From CAVSUB01 sp963816725 (GTDB lineage Bacteria; Acidobacteriota; Vicinamibacteria; Vicinamibacterales; 2-12-FULL-66-21): a DNA stretch of 64,000 nucleotides. Shown in pieces: positions 33,721 through 42,709 of this stretch (positions are counted from its first letter, which is position 1; every line of letters starts with the position of its first letter). Location of the stretch: contig CAWFMC010000016.1 of assembly GCA_963816725.1 (NCBI GenBank), positions 1-64,000 of the forward strand. Reading direction: 5' to 3'. Below the pieces are notes generated by a model. It was given only the letters and a program-made list of their open reading frames with translations, was not told where the DNA came from and made no database searches. A program made the position numbers and the translations under genes.

Positions 33721-34814
33721 ATGATCACCAGTTCGGCGCGCAGCGCGCCGGCCGCCTTCAGCGCCTGCATGATCGCGATGATGTCGCGCGGCGTCGCCCC
33801 GAGGCCGTTCAGCGCACGCACGACCGCGTCGAGCGTCACTCCCTCATCGAGTGCGACGAGCTGCGCCGCGCCCTCTGAAACGTCCACGTTCTGCTGCGGT
33901 ACCACGGTCGTCTGACCCAGCCCCATGGGGTTCGGCTGCGAGACGTCGAACTTCGTCGAGATCCGGACCGAGAGGTTGCCGTGCGCGACCGCGGCCCGGC
34001 CGATCCGCACGTCGGACCCGATCACCACGGTGCCGGTGCGCTCGTTGATCACCACGCGCGCCGGTACGTCCACGTCGACCCGCAACGGCTCGATCCGCGC
34101 AATCAGGTCCGGCACGGAATCGCGATACACCGCCGGCACCTTGATCGACACGGTGCCCGGATCGACGGCCTTCGCCGCCGCGTCGCCGAGCTCGCCGCTG
34201 ATCACGTCAGCGAGCCGATGGGCGGTGCCGTAGTCCGCTTCCCTGAGTGACAGCAGGATCTCGTCAGCCGCCTTGATCGCCGTGTGCTGGCTCGCTTCGA
34301 CCAGGCCGCCGCCGGGAACTCGCCCGACGGTGAGGTGATTGACCTGCACACTGTTCCCGCTCCTGCCGCCGCCGAACCCGCCGATCGACAGCGCGCCCTG
34401 CGCCAGTGCGTAGGTCGCGCCATCCGGTCCGCGCAACGCCGTCGCCAGCAGGATGCCGCCCTGCAGGCTGCGCGCGTCCCCGACCGAGGCGGCGGTGACG
34501 TCCAGGCGCGCGCCCTGGCGGGCGAACGGCGGCAATTCCGCTGTCACCAATACCGCGGCGGTGTTCTCGATCTTGATCGACGAGCCGTCGACACCGACCC
34601 CGAGCTTCTCGAGCATGCTCGCCAGGGACTGCGCCGTGAACACGGTCTGACGCTTGTCCCCCGTCTTGTTCAAGCCGACCACCAGGCCGTAACCGATCAG
34701 TGGCGTGGCTTGATACCCGTCGAGCGAGGCCACGTCCTTGACGCGGGTCTGCGCCGCGGCCGGTGAGGCCGACACGATCAACGCGACGAGCGAGAGACCA
34801 ATCAGCATCCGCAT
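33717..34814 (-). CDS. flgI: flagellar P-ring protein FlgI
   Basis: 365 residues with a Sec signal peptide (MLIGLSLVALIVSASPAAAQ). The mature part starts TRVKDVASLDGYQATPLIGY and GLVVGLNKTGDK and ends with the conserved VRALNGLGATPRDIIAIMQA and LKAAGALRAELVIM. Forms the ring around the rod at the peptidoglycan. Its presence with FlgH shows a diderm cell. Confidence 0.96.
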   Translation of the reverse strand: MRMLIGLSLVALIVSASPAAAQTRVKDVASLDGYQATPLIGYGLVVGLNKTGDKRQTVFTAQSLASMLEKLGVGVDGSSIKIENTAAVLVTAELPPFARQGARLDVTAASVGDARSLQGGILLATALRGPDGATYALAQGALSIGGFGGGRSGNSVQVNHLTVGRVPGGGLVEASQHTAIKAADEILLSLREADYGTAHRLADVISGELGDAAAKAVDPGTVSIKVPAVYRDSVPDLIARIEPLRVDVDVPARVVINERTGTVVIGSDVRIGRAAVAHGNLSVRISTKFDVSQPNPMGLGQTTVVPQQNVDVSEGAAQLVALDEGVTLDAVVRALNGLGATPRDIIAIMQALKAAGALRAELVIM

Positions 34815-34821
34815 TACGTTC

Positions 34822-35517
34822 TCAGAAGACCTTGTTCAGCGCGCGAATCAGCCAGCCGGGCTGCAGGTTGTCCTTCATCAGCCCCTTGCCGAAGTACCGG
34901 ATCCGCAACTGGCCGACCGAGCTCGAAAACGCCACGTTGTTCGGCTGGATGTCACTCGGCCGCAGCACCCCGGTCAGCACCGCGATCTGCCGGTCGCCGT
35001 TGATGTCGATCTCGCGGGCCCCTTCGAGCACCAGGTCGCCGTTCGGCAGGACCTCCACGACCCGCGCCGTCAGCTGGGCCGTCAGGGTGCTGGTCCGTGA
35101 CGTCGTCCCGGCGCCCTTGAACGTCGTGTTCGCGGCCGCGCCGACGAGCGACGTCGAGTCGCCCGGAATCTTCTTCTCGAGGCCCATCAGCTGCGTGACG
35201 GACGCGTTGGCGCTGCTCTTCTTGTCCAGCGAGGAGTCCGCGGTACCGGCCGCCGACGTGTTCTCGATCACCCGGATCGTGACCAGATCGTTGACCCGGC
35301 GGGCCCGCAGATCGGTCGCCAGGCCGTTCATCCAGGAGATGTCCTTGCCCGTTGCGGCTGGTGTCGACGTCCGCGCTGCCTGAAGATAGCGGGCGTAGAG
35401 TTCGTCGTAATTGTCCGTCGCCGCCGGCTTCTCCTTGGTCTTCGCATCCTGCGCGCGCACGTCCACCGTGGTCAGGAGCGAACAGAGCGCGACCGCGGCC
35501 ATCACCTTACGATTCAT
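34822..35517 (-). CDS. flgH: flagellar L-ring protein FlgH, without lipobox
   Basis: 231 residues from ATG 35517. The body is typical: LRARRVNDLVTIRVIENTSA, VEVLPNGDLVLEGAREIDIN, GVLRPSDIQPNNVAFSSSV and the closing QPGWLIRALNKVF. Normal FlgH is a lipoprotein. Here the signal reads KVMAAVALCSLLTTVDVRAQ; the one cysteine is preceded by Ala-Leu, not a lipobox, and VRAQ looks like a signal peptidase I site. The L ring may therefore be unlipidated. Start chosen at the signal peptide; the upstream extension is rejected. Confidence 0.92.
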   Translation of the reverse strand: MNRKVMAAVALCSLLTTVDVRAQDAKTKEKPAATDNYDELYARYLQAARTSTPAATGKDISWMNGLATDLRARRVNDLVTIRVIENTSAAGTADSSLDKKSSANASVTQLMGLEKKIPGDSTSLVGAAANTTFKGAGTTSRTSTLTAQLTARVVEVLPNGDLVLEGAREIDINGDRQIAVLTGVLRPSDIQPNNVAFSSSVGQLRIRYFGKGLMKDNLQPGWLIRALNKVF

Positions 35518-36166
35518 GCTGCACCTCGACGGACCCCTTCCGGGTGATCCGGCCCCGGAGCTGACGGCGGCTCGCCGCATTAACCAGCCGAATCACGTCA
35601 CCGACGCTGCCGGACTGGAGCGCCGTCGCAGTGCCCACGGCCTCGACCCCGTCGACCGCGATCCACGTCGAGACGATCTCGCCGCTGCGCACGGCCGGAC
35701 CGGTGCGGACCATGCGGGTCGTGATCACTTCGCTCGCCTGCACCGCTCTCGTCGTCATGTTGCCGACGATGTCGGCGGCAGCGGGGAGCGATTCGATCGG
35801 CAGCGGGCCCGGATCGCCGACCGCCGACTGCACGTCCGCGGCGGTGATTGCCGCCCCAGCCGCGATCGCGTGGGTCATTCGGAGCAGCGGCACCGTCGCG
35901 TGCACGACGCCGATCGCGTAGCCGACGGTCCGCCCACCCGTGATCAGGCGGAACCGCGCCGGTCGCCCGAACCGCGCGCCAGCCTGCGGCTCTGCGGCAT
36001 CCACCGTGGCAATCCCCGGCGTCAGCGCCGCGACGCGCAGATCGATTTCTACGGAAGCGACGGCCCCGGCCCGGGCCCGCACCGCGGAGACAATCGCCGC
36101 CCGCACCGCGTCCTCCTCCGCTTGCGCGGGGTCGGCCACGAACAGTGCCGTGATTCCCAGCAGCAT
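35507..36166 (-). CDS. flgA: P-ring assembly chaperone FlgA
   Basis: 219 residues from ATG 36166, with signal peptide MLLGITALFVADPAQA. The SAF domain has LRMTHAIAAGAAITAADVQS, and the C-terminus GDVIRLVNAASRRQLRGRIT is the standard FlgA ending. It helps FlgI fold in the periplasm. Starts 4 bp after flgG and overlaps the flgH start by 11 bp. The open frame reaches 36208 but that start lies inside flgG and lacks the signal peptide at its front. Confidence 0.88.
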   Translation of the reverse strand: MLLGITALFVADPAQAEEDAVRAAIVSAVRARAGAVASVEIDLRVAALTPGIATVDAAEPQAGARFGRPARFRLITGGRTVGYAIGVVHATVPLLRMTHAIAAGAAITAADVQSAVGDPGPLPIESLPAAADIVGNMTTRAVQASEVITTRMVRTGPAVRSGEIVSTWIAVDGVEAVGTATALQSGSVGDVIRLVNAASRRQLRGRITRKGSVEVQHES

Positions 36167-36170
36167 CGCC

Positions 36171-36959
36171 CTAGCGGCCCAAGTTGTTGACTTGCCCAAG
36201 CATCTCATCGGCGGCCTTGATCACCCGGGAGTTCGCCTCGTAGGCGCGCTGCCCCAGAATCATGTTGACCATCTCTTCGACCACGCTGACGTTCGACTCC
36301 TCGAGAAAGCCCTGCGTGGTGCTGCCGATACCGTCGGTGCCCGGCACGCCGGTCGTCGCATCGCCGGAGGCGGTGGTGGCGGCGAAGAGATTGCCGCCCA
36401 GCGCGTGCATGCCGGCCGCGTTCTGGAACGTGGCGAGCTCGATGGTGCCGATCTGCTGCGACGCACTCTGGCCGACCAGGCTCACGGAGACCACGCCTTC
36501 CTTCGAGATGCTGACCGACGTCGCGTTGGGCGGCACGGTGATTTCCGGCTGCAGCGCCATGCCTTCGCTGTTCAGCAGCTTGCCGTCGGCGTCGAGGTGG
36601 AACTCGCCTGACCGGGTGTAGGCGGTGGTTCCGTCCGGCATGGCGATCTGAAAGAACCCGTTGCCCTGGATGGCGATGTCGAGCGAGCCGCCGGTCGACT
36701 TGAGGTTGCCCATCGTGAAATCGCGCGCGGTGGCGACCGCGCGCGTGCCGAGCCCGGTCTCGAGGCCGACGGGCGCTTCCGTCGAGGCCGAGGTCGGCGT
36801 GCCGGCAGTCCGCGTCGTTTCGTAGACCAGGTCCTCGAACTCCATCCGGGACTTCTTGAAACCGGTGGTGTTCACGTTGGCCAGGTTGTGGGCGACGTTG
36901 TCGATGTTCGCCTGCTGCGCGGCCATGCCGCTCGCCGCCGTGTAGAGTGCTCGCATCAT
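36171..36959 (-). CDS. flgG: distal rod protein FlgG
   Basis: 262 residues: MRALYTAASGMAAQQANIDN, VAHNLANVNTTGFKKSRMEF, SLDIAIQGNGFFQIAMPDGT, and EMVNMILGQRAYEANSRVIK near the end. All are FlgG hallmarks. The second ATG (36956) is equally plausible as start. A 134-bp gap separates it from flgF upstream. Confidence 0.96.
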   Translation of the reverse strand: MMRALYTAASGMAAQQANIDNVAHNLANVNTTGFKKSRMEFEDLVYETTRTAGTPTSASTEAPVGLETGLGTRAVATARDFTMGNLKSTGGSLDIAIQGNGFFQIAMPDGTTAYTRSGEFHLDADGKLLNSEGMALQPEITVPPNATSVSISKEGVVSVSLVGQSASQQIGTIELATFQNAAGMHALGGNLFAATTASGDATTGVPGTDGIGSTTQGFLEESNVSVVEEMVNMILGQRAYEANSRVIKAADEMLGQVNNLGR

Positions 36960-37093
36960 TGCTTGTCCCTCAGGTCAACCGCTGCCCGCTGCAGCCGTGC
37001 TCGCCGGTGCCGATTCCCTGATCGCCCGACATCCCGAAACCCTGTCGCTCCCGACCCGCGAGCCCCCTCGCGCAATCGGGAGCGCCGCCGCTC

Positions 37094-37828
37094 TTACCGC
37101 CGTCCGAGCTCGGAAATCGCCCGGCCGTCGATGTCGTTCATCAGAATCGTCACGCCGCGCTGCAGCGCCTCGAAGGTGCGCGAGACCTCGGTCAGCGAGG
37201 CCATGCGCTCGACCAGCGAAACGTTCGACTGCTCGATCGCGCCGGTCACGACGGTCGGGTCCGCCACTGCGGTGGGCGTGCTGCCGGCACCGGCCCGAAA
37301 CAGCGCGCCTTCCTCGCGGCTCAGCCCCGCGGCGTTCGCGAAATCGACGACCTGCGGCTTGCCGATGACCGTGTCCCCGGCCATCAACTGGCCGTCGTCG
37401 CCAATTCGGATCGGCCCGCCGCCCGCGGGCAGCTTCAGCGGCCCGCTCTCGCCCATGACCGGATCGCCCTGCTCGGTGACCAGCACGTTGTCCGAGCGGC
37501 GGGTGAAGTGGCCATTGCGCGTATACCGCGTCCCGTCGGCGGTGGAGATCACGAAGAATCCGCGGCCGTCGATGGCCAAATCGAGGTCCCGGCCGGTGGG
37601 CGTCAGGGCGCCGTTGTGCATGTCGATCGCGCGCGGGCCTTCGGCCACGTCGATCGCGGACTGGAGCGCGGTGCCGAACGCGGCGCCTGGCCGCTCGGCC
37701 GCCGCCGTCGTGCCGCGCTCGGCCTTGTAGCCGGCGGTCCCGATGTTGGCGAGATCGCCGGCGAGTCGATTGAGTTGTTCCGCGCGGGCCTGCAGCCCGC
37801 TCAGCGCGACGTATGCACCACTGGACAT
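37094..37828 (-). CDS. flgF: proximal rod protein FlgF
   Basis: 244 residues. N-terminus YVALSGLQARAEQLNRLAGD with the NIGTAGYKAERG loop, centre DLDLAIDGRGFFVISTADGT, C-terminus SNVSLVERMASLTEVSRTFE. It has the rod-protein fold but lacks FlgG-specific residues, and by order is FlgF. It lies 9 bp after the DUF2802 gene. Confidence 0.92.
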   Translation of the reverse strand: MSSGAYVALSGLQARAEQLNRLAGDLANIGTAGYKAERGTTAAAERPGAAFGTALQSAIDVAEGPRAIDMHNGALTPTGRDLDLAIDGRGFFVISTADGTRYTRNGHFTRRSDNVLVTEQGDPVMGESGPLKLPAGGGPIRIGDDGQLMAGDTVIGKPQVVDFANAAGLSREEGALFRAGAGSTPTAVADPTVVTGAIEQSNVSLVERMASLTEVSRTFEALQRGVTILMNDIDGRAISELGRR

Positions 37829-37837
37829 GAGCGTTCC

Positions 37838-38215
37838 TTATCTGGCCCCGAAGCCGTCGGCCGGCAGCTGCCCGGCGAGTCCGAGACGCAGCCGCACCTC
37901 CCCTTCGGAGACGCGTTCATCCGCGGCGATCTCGGCCACGCTGCGGCCCTTGCGGGCGGCTGACGCGACCCGGCGCGTGCTCGGACGACGAGACGGCTTG
38001 GGCTCCGGCGTGGCCAGCCGATCGAGCTCGCGGGCGATCGCGGCGAAGCCGTTCTCGGACGTGTCGGTGAGCAGTGAGAGCGCCTCGCCCTGGTGAGCCA
38101 GCCGTGCCTGGAGGCGATCCAGCGCGCGGGTGGTCACCACCAGCCGCCACGCGAGGAACAGCTGCACCAGCAGCACGCTCCCCACACCCGCCAGCTGCAT
38201 CGTCGTCATTGGCAT
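37838..38215 (-). CDS. DUF2802-like membrane-anchored flagellar operon protein
   Basis: 125 residues. One N-terminal membrane helix (LAGVGSVLLVQLFLAWRLVV) is followed by a coiled coil (RALDRLQARLAHQGEALSLL). The basic C-terminus RKGRSVAEIAADERVSEGEV-RLRLGLA resembles the DUF2802 helix-turn-helix-like end often found next to fliM/fliN genes. 12 bp after the FliY-like gene and 9 bp before flgF. The function of the family is unknown. Confidence 0.6.
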   Translation of the reverse strand: MPMTTMQLAGVGSVLLVQLFLAWRLVVTTRALDRLQARLAHQGEALSLLTDTSENGFAAIARELDRLATPEPKPSRRPSTRRVASAARKGRSVAEIAADERVSEGEVRLRLGLAGQLPADGFGAR

Positions 38216-38226
38216 GCCTGTCTCCA

Positions 38227-38994
38227 CTAGCCGGCGACGGTCTTGAGACGATCGGCAGCGCTGATCACTTCGACGATGCGCACGCCGTAGTTCCCGGCGA
38301 CGACGACGACATCGGCGCGGGCCACCAGCCGTCCGTTGACGAGTACGTCCACTGGATCGTCCGGCGAGCGTCCCAGGTCGATGATCGAGCCGGGCGCGAG
38401 CCGCGTCAGCGCGGCCAAGGTCATTTCCGTTTCGCCGAAGCGCACCGTCAGCGGCAGCTCGATGTCGAGAATCAGGTCCAGGTTCGCCGGCGTGTTGGCG
38501 GCAGCGAACGCGGCCGCGGTACTCGGCGTCGCGGCGAGCGCGGCGCCGGCGTCCACCGCTGTCGCCGCGACGCTCGCCCAGCCGGCGACGTTGGTGTCGA
38601 ACTGATTTCCGGCGTTGACGTTGATGCTCGTGGGTTCCATGTCCGGCGCGCTGCTCAGGATGGTCGCTCGTGCAAACCGCAGGCCCTCGAATCCCTCCTG
38701 CTGGCTGAGGGCGCCCATCGCCTGGCCGCACACCTCGATCAGCGTGTCCGCGATCGCCGCCTCGTCGGCGTCGGTGTCGAGCGCCATCACGAGGCGCGTG
38801 AGGATCTGCGCGCCAGCGGCGTCGAATCCCAGCACCAACTGTCCGCTGGAGGGCCCCGAGAAGGTCACCGACACAGGCCACCGGACCGGCGGAGCAGGCC
38901 CGGAAACATTGACCGAACCGGGCGCATCGAGGAGCGCGCCGACAACCGTGGCGAGCTCGCGCGCGGCGGCCTCGATGAGCGTCGCGGCGATCAC
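38227..38994 (-). CDS. FliY/FliN-like C-ring protein with a CheC-like N-terminal domain
   Basis: 255 residues. The C-terminal 80 are a SpoA (FliN/FliM_C) domain: LDLILDIELPLTVRFGETEM, then LGRSPDDPVDVLVNGRLVAR. The N-terminal 140 resemble CheC/CheX/FliY; the helix IADTLIEVCGQAMGALSQQE has the glutamate but not the asparagine of the CheC phosphatase signature (ExxN), so CheY-P phosphatase activity is doubtful. 4-bp overlap with fliM. The window also encodes a short FliN (47967-48269), so two SpoA proteins plus FliM may share the C-ring. Confidence 0.8.
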   Translation of the reverse strand: MIAATLIEAAARELATVVGALLDAPGSVNVSGPAPPVRWPVSVTFSGPSSGQLVLGFDAAGAQILTRLVMALDTDADEAAIADTLIEVCGQAMGALSQQEGFEGLRFARATILSSAPDMEPTSINVNAGNQFDTNVAGWASVAATAVDAGAALAATPSTAAAFAAANTPANLDLILDIELPLTVRFGETEMTLAALTRLAPGSIIDLGRSPDDPVDVLVNGRLVARADVVVVAGNYGVRIVEVISAADRLKTVAG

Positions 38995-39968
38995 CGTCCG
39001 TCTCCGGCGTGGTCGGCCTCGGCAGTCGACGTGAGCTCGACACCGGCGTGATTGCCGGTACGCACCGGCATGCCTTCGAACTGATCGATCTGCCCGATGC
39101 GGACCGTCAGCGGCCGGTGCACCGACAGGCCGAGCGAGATTACGTCACCTTCCCGCAGCTCCAGCAGCTCGCGCCCGGTCAGGCTGGTGCGCAGCAGGGC
39201 CGTGAGCGGAAGCGGCACGCGGGCCAGGTTGTCGATCAGGGAGATCCGCTCGGCCTCGGTCGGCTCTCGGCGGGTGCGGTACCAGTCGTGTGAGAAGGTC
39301 GCGCCGGAGGCCTCGATCATCGAGGTCGGAATGCACAGGTGCAGCATCCCGCTGGTGCCGCCGATCTTCATGTCGAAGACCAGGAGGATCATCGCTTCGT
39401 TCGGCGCGGCGACTTGAAGCATCTGCGGACGCGTCTCGCGCGCCTTGATCTGGAACCGCACTGGCACGATCGCTGCCCATGTTTCGCTGAGCCGCTCGAG
39501 AATCAGCTTGACCACCGCGTCGACGACGGTCTGTTCGATCTCGGTGAGGGCGCGATCCGCGCTGACCCGCCGGCCGCTGCCGCCAAGCATCCGGTCGATC
39601 ATCGTGAACGCGATCGACGGATTGAGCTCGAGTGCCGCGACCCCGTCCATCGGCTGCAGCGACATCGCGTAGTACGCCGTCGGGTCCGGCAGCGCCATCA
39701 GGAACTCGGCGTACGTGAACTGCTCCACCGAGACGATCCCGACCTCCGTGACCGTGCGGAGATATGCGGACAGCGACGTGCCGAGATCGCGGGCGAAGCG
39801 GTCGTGCAGCAGATGCAGCGAGCGAATCTGTTCGCGGGAGGCGCGGTCCGGCCGGCGGAAATCGTAGCGGACGGCAGTGTCGCTGCCCTTCGCCGGCCGG
39901 GCGCCGGTGGCCGTGCCGCTCGAACCGAGCAGCGCGTCGATCTCGTCCTGATTGAGAATCTTGGCCAT
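38991..39968 (-). CDS. fliM: flagellar switch protein FliM
   Basis: 325 residues. The N-terminal LNQDEIDALLGSSG is the CheY-P binding peptide, followed by a linker, the middle CheC-like domain (EQFTYAEFLMALPDPTAYYA, then the MLGGSGRRV loop), and a SpoA domain (LRTSLTGRELLELREGDVIS). Gap of about 160 bp upstream to fliA, which might hold a promoter although none is clear. Confidence 0.95.
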   Translation of the reverse strand: MAKILNQDEIDALLGSSGTATGARPAKGSDTAVRYDFRRPDRASREQIRSLHLLHDRFARDLGTSLSAYLRTVTEVGIVSVEQFTYAEFLMALPDPTAYYAMSLQPMDGVAALELNPSIAFTMIDRMLGGSGRRVSADRALTEIEQTVVDAVVKLILERLSETWAAIVPVRFQIKARETRPQMLQVAAPNEAMILLVFDMKIGGTSGMLHLCIPTSMIEASGATFSHDWYRTRREPTEAERISLIDNLARVPLPLTALLRTSLTGRELLELREGDVISLGLSVHRPLTVRIGQIDQFEGMPVRTGNHAGVELTSTAEADHAGDGR

Positions 39969-40130
39969 TAGTGCTGCCTTTCACCACTGCGCTGACGCAG
40001 CCGGGTGGCGAGGCGCCAGGTCCGCAAGGCGTGAGGAGGGAGAATACCGGGAGTATTCGACGGACGAGCAACGCCGCGGAGCGGGATGCCATCGGCGGCC
40101 GGCTGCCAGCGCAATGGTGAAAGTCAGCAC

Positions 40131-40871
40131 TTACGCGGCCTTCTCCGCCAGACCGAGGGTCGCACGCAGCGTGGTGCGCAGACGCGAGATCGCCAGCGAG
40201 CGAAGCTGCGACACCCGCGATTCGCCGACCCCGATGACCTGCCCAATCTCGGCGAGCGTCATCTCCTGGTGGTAATACATCGCCAGAACGTGCTTCTCGC
40301 GGGGCGGCAGCTGCTCGATGGCGCGCGCCAGGTGCTCGCGCAACTCGGTCCGCTGCAATCGCACTTCGGGTCCCTCGTCCGGATCGAAACAGAGATCGAG
40401 GAGACCGGCGCCTTCCGCGGAGCCGTCGTCGAGCGGGCGGACAGCCCCGAGCTCCAGCGTGCGGAGCTGTTCGAGCGAGCGTCCGTAGGCGGCCGCCGTC
40501 ATGTTCAACTCGGCGGCGATTTCTTCCTCCGTCGGCTCGCGGCGGAGCTGATGGCGCAGACGCCCCATCGCCAGGTCGAGCTCGCGACGCAACTTCCGCA
40601 GCGAACGGGGTGCCCAGTCCAGCTCACGGAGCGCATCGAGCATCGCGCCCTGCACGCGGCGACGCGCGAAGGCGTCGAACGGCACGCCGAGGGCGGCGCG
40701 GTAGCGGCTGGCCGCGTCCATCAGCCCGAGCACGCCGATGCTGATGAGATCAGGGATCTCGACCTGCGGCGGCAGCCGCTGCGCCAGGCGATGTGCCAGC
40801 GCCTTGACCAGTCCGATGTGTGCCACGACCAGGCGGTCGCGCTCCGTGTGATCGATCTCGCGTGGTGTCAT
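40131..40871 (-). CDS. fliA: sigma-28 flagellar sigma factor FliA
   Basis: 246 residues from ATG 40871 (ATGA overlap with flhG; 40877 is an alternative). Region 2: LVVAHIGLVKALAHRLAQRL, EIPDLISIGVLGLMDAASRY and FDAFARRRVQGAMLDALREL. Region 3: REPTEEEIAAELNMT. Region 4: QLPPREKHVLAMYYHQEMTL and IGVGESRVSQLRSLAISRL. It lacks region 1.1. It should read the TCAAG/TAAAG-N11-GCCGATT promoters found here and be held by FlgM. Confidence 0.95.
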   Translation of the reverse strand: MTPREIDHTERDRLVVAHIGLVKALAHRLAQRLPPQVEIPDLISIGVLGLMDAASRYRAALGVPFDAFARRRVQGAMLDALRELDWAPRSLRKLRRELDLAMGRLRHQLRREPTEEEIAAELNMTAAAYGRSLEQLRTLELGAVRPLDDGSAEGAGLLDLCFDPDEGPEVRLQRTELREHLARAIEQLPPREKHVLAMYYHQEMTLAEIGQVIGVGESRVSQLRSLAISRLRTTLRATLGLAEKAA

Positions 40872-41713
40872 GCGCATTGCGGTGTCCCGGGCGTCACAGG
40901 TGCGGTCGGCGCCGGCCGCACCAGCCGCAAGCCGGCGGCACGTCCGGCGGCCGCGCCGGCGAGCCGCGACGCGAGAATGCGGAAGCACCGGCTGGCCGGC
41001 GACTGCGGCAGGTGGTCGACGATCGGACGCTGGACCAGCACCGACTCGCGGACCGCGGGGTCATGGGCGATGAAGCCGGCATACTGGATCCGCCGTTTCA
41101 GGAATCGGGTCGCGGCGACCTGGAGCTGCGTGAAGACCAGCTGCGCCTCGCTCGCGTCACGGGCGTTGTTCACGACCACCTCGATCTCCTGCGCGGGATC
41201 GGTGGTCGACATCAGCTTGATGAGGGCGTACGCGTCGACAACCGCGGTCGGCTCGAGGGCCGTCACGACCAGCGCCAGGTTGGCGAGGCGGATGGCTTCG
41301 ACGACGTTGTCGGAGATGCCGGCGCCGGTGTCGATGATCACGTAATCGAAGTCGTCGGCGATCTCGTCCAGTGAATCGCCGAGGCGATCCCACTGGCCGT
41401 CGGTCAGCGCCGTCAGCTGCGGCATGCCGGAGCTGGCCGGGATGACCTGCACGCCGCACGGACCCGTGACGAGAACCTCGCGCAGTGTCTTCTCACCCAC
41501 GAGCACGTGCCCAACGTGCGCCGGCGGAGCCAGCCCCATCATCACGTCGACGTTTCCGAGGCCGAAGTCGGCATCGAGGATCGCCACCCGGTTGCGCAGC
41601 CGCGCCAGCGCGACCGCGAGGTTCACGGCGACGCTCGTCTTGCCCACGCCACCTTTCCCGCTGGTGACGGCGATGCTGATCGGGCGGCGCGGGACCGCCG
41701 TGGTCGCTGTCAT
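40868..41713 (-). CDS. flhG: flagellar number regulator FlhG (FleN, MinD-like ATPase)
   Basis: 281 residues: deviant Walker A AVTSGKGGVGKTSVAVNLAV (K21 and K27 type), AILDADFGLGNVDVMMGL, and FDYVIIDTGAGISDNVVEAI. A C-terminal amphipathic helix (RCFRILASRLAGAAAGRAA) would bind the membrane. With FlhF it sets flagellar number and position, in many species by checking the FleQ-type activator. 4-bp overlaps with flhF and fliA. Confidence 0.93.
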   Translation of the reverse strand: MTATTAVPRRPISIAVTSGKGGVGKTSVAVNLAVALARLRNRVAILDADFGLGNVDVMMGLAPPAHVGHVLVGEKTLREVLVTGPCGVQVIPASSGMPQLTALTDGQWDRLGDSLDEIADDFDYVIIDTGAGISDNVVEAIRLANLALVVTALEPTAVVDAYALIKLMSTTDPAQEIEVVVNNARDASEAQLVFTQLQVAATRFLKRRIQYAGFIAHDPAVRESVLVQRPIVDHLPQSPASRCFRILASRLAGAAAGRAAGLRLVRPAPTAPVTPGTPQCA

Positions 41714-42708
41714 GCCGCGCTCTCCACACCCGCGTCGCCGAGCAGCGCCGCGGTGAGGTGGGCCGGCGTCGCGCGGAGCAGGTCGTCCGGCACTCGTTGC
41801 CCCACCCCGAGGTACGAAACCCGCAGCCCCGCATCACGCAGGACGGACGCCAGCGGCGCCGATGACTCCGCTTCGTCCACCTTCGTCAGGACGATGCGAT
41901 CGAGCGCGGCATCGGCGTGGAGGGCAATCAGCCGGGCCACCTCGCGGGCGCTGCTCGCGGCGGGCACGACGAGGTGCGTTCGCACGCCGCGCGCCCCTTT
42001 CAAGACGGCGAGGACATCCCGCGCCGCGCCGTCCTTCGGCGAACGGCCCGCGGTATCGACGAGGACCGGCCCGGAGCCCGAGACGAGCGCCCGATCGAGA
42101 TCGATCGCAGAGCGAGCGGCAGTGAACGGCGCGCCGATGATGTCGGCATAGAGACGGAGCTGTTCGACGGCGCCGACCCGGAACCCGTCGGCCGACACGA
42201 GCCGGAGCCGGGCGCCGCGTCGAGCCCGTTCCTGCGCCGCGATCTTGGCAACGGTCGTCGTCTTACCTGCGCCAGGCGGGCCCACGAAGACTTCGATCGC
42301 CGCGTAGCCGTCGTCAGGCGCGACGAACGGGGCCGCCCATTCGGTCACCGCGCGGCGGACGGCCTCGGCGGTTGCGCCCTGACGAAGCTTCGTGCCGGCG
42401 GCCGGCTTCACGCTACGCGCGACATCGGCGGCGAACCCGGCGGACTCGAGCCGTTCGGCGAGGCCACTGAGCGTGTCCGGCACAGTCGCGGCAGCGGGCT
42501 GTCGGGGCTCCTGCCGCGCCGGCCGGACCTCCGACACTTCGCGCTCGACGGCAGCGGCGACTTCGACTTCGCGACCGCCGACAATCCCGCGCCACCCTCG
42601 CGCCTGGACCATCTGGGTCGAGAGCACGAGGGCATCGGGACCGAGCGCTTCGCGGACCCGCGCCAGCGCGTCTCGCACTGTTTCGCCGCGGAATCGCTTC
42701 AGATGCAT
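41710..42708 (-). CDS. flhF: flagellar biogenesis GTPase FlhF
   Basis: 332 residues. The B domain begins MHLKRFRGETVRDALARVRE and includes LGPDALVLSTQMVQARGWRG. The NG domain has the P-loop VGPPGAGKTTTVAKIA, RLRLVSADGFRVGAVEQLRL, VLVDTAGRSPKDG and LTKVDEAESSAPL. An SRP-like GTPase that places the flagellum at the pole; polar flagellation is therefore likely. 1 bp after flhA. Confidence 0.94.
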   Translation of the reverse strand: MHLKRFRGETVRDALARVREALGPDALVLSTQMVQARGWRGIVGGREVEVAAAVEREVSEVRPARQEPRQPAAATVPDTLSGLAERLESAGFAADVARSVKPAAGTKLRQGATAEAVRRAVTEWAAPFVAPDDGYAAIEVFVGPPGAGKTTTVAKIAAQERARRGARLRLVSADGFRVGAVEQLRLYADIIGAPFTAARSAIDLDRALVSGSGPVLVDTAGRSPKDGAARDVLAVLKGARGVRTHLVVPAASSAREVARLIALHADAALDRIVLTKVDEAESSAPLASVLRDAGLRVSYLGVGQRVPDDLLRATPAHLTAALLGDAGVESAA

Positions 42709-42709
42709 G

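Noticed and set aside
39969..40130. Sigma-54 or sigma-28 promoter for fliM
   Set aside because: GCAA triplets occur but none has the GG/CC element at the right spacing.
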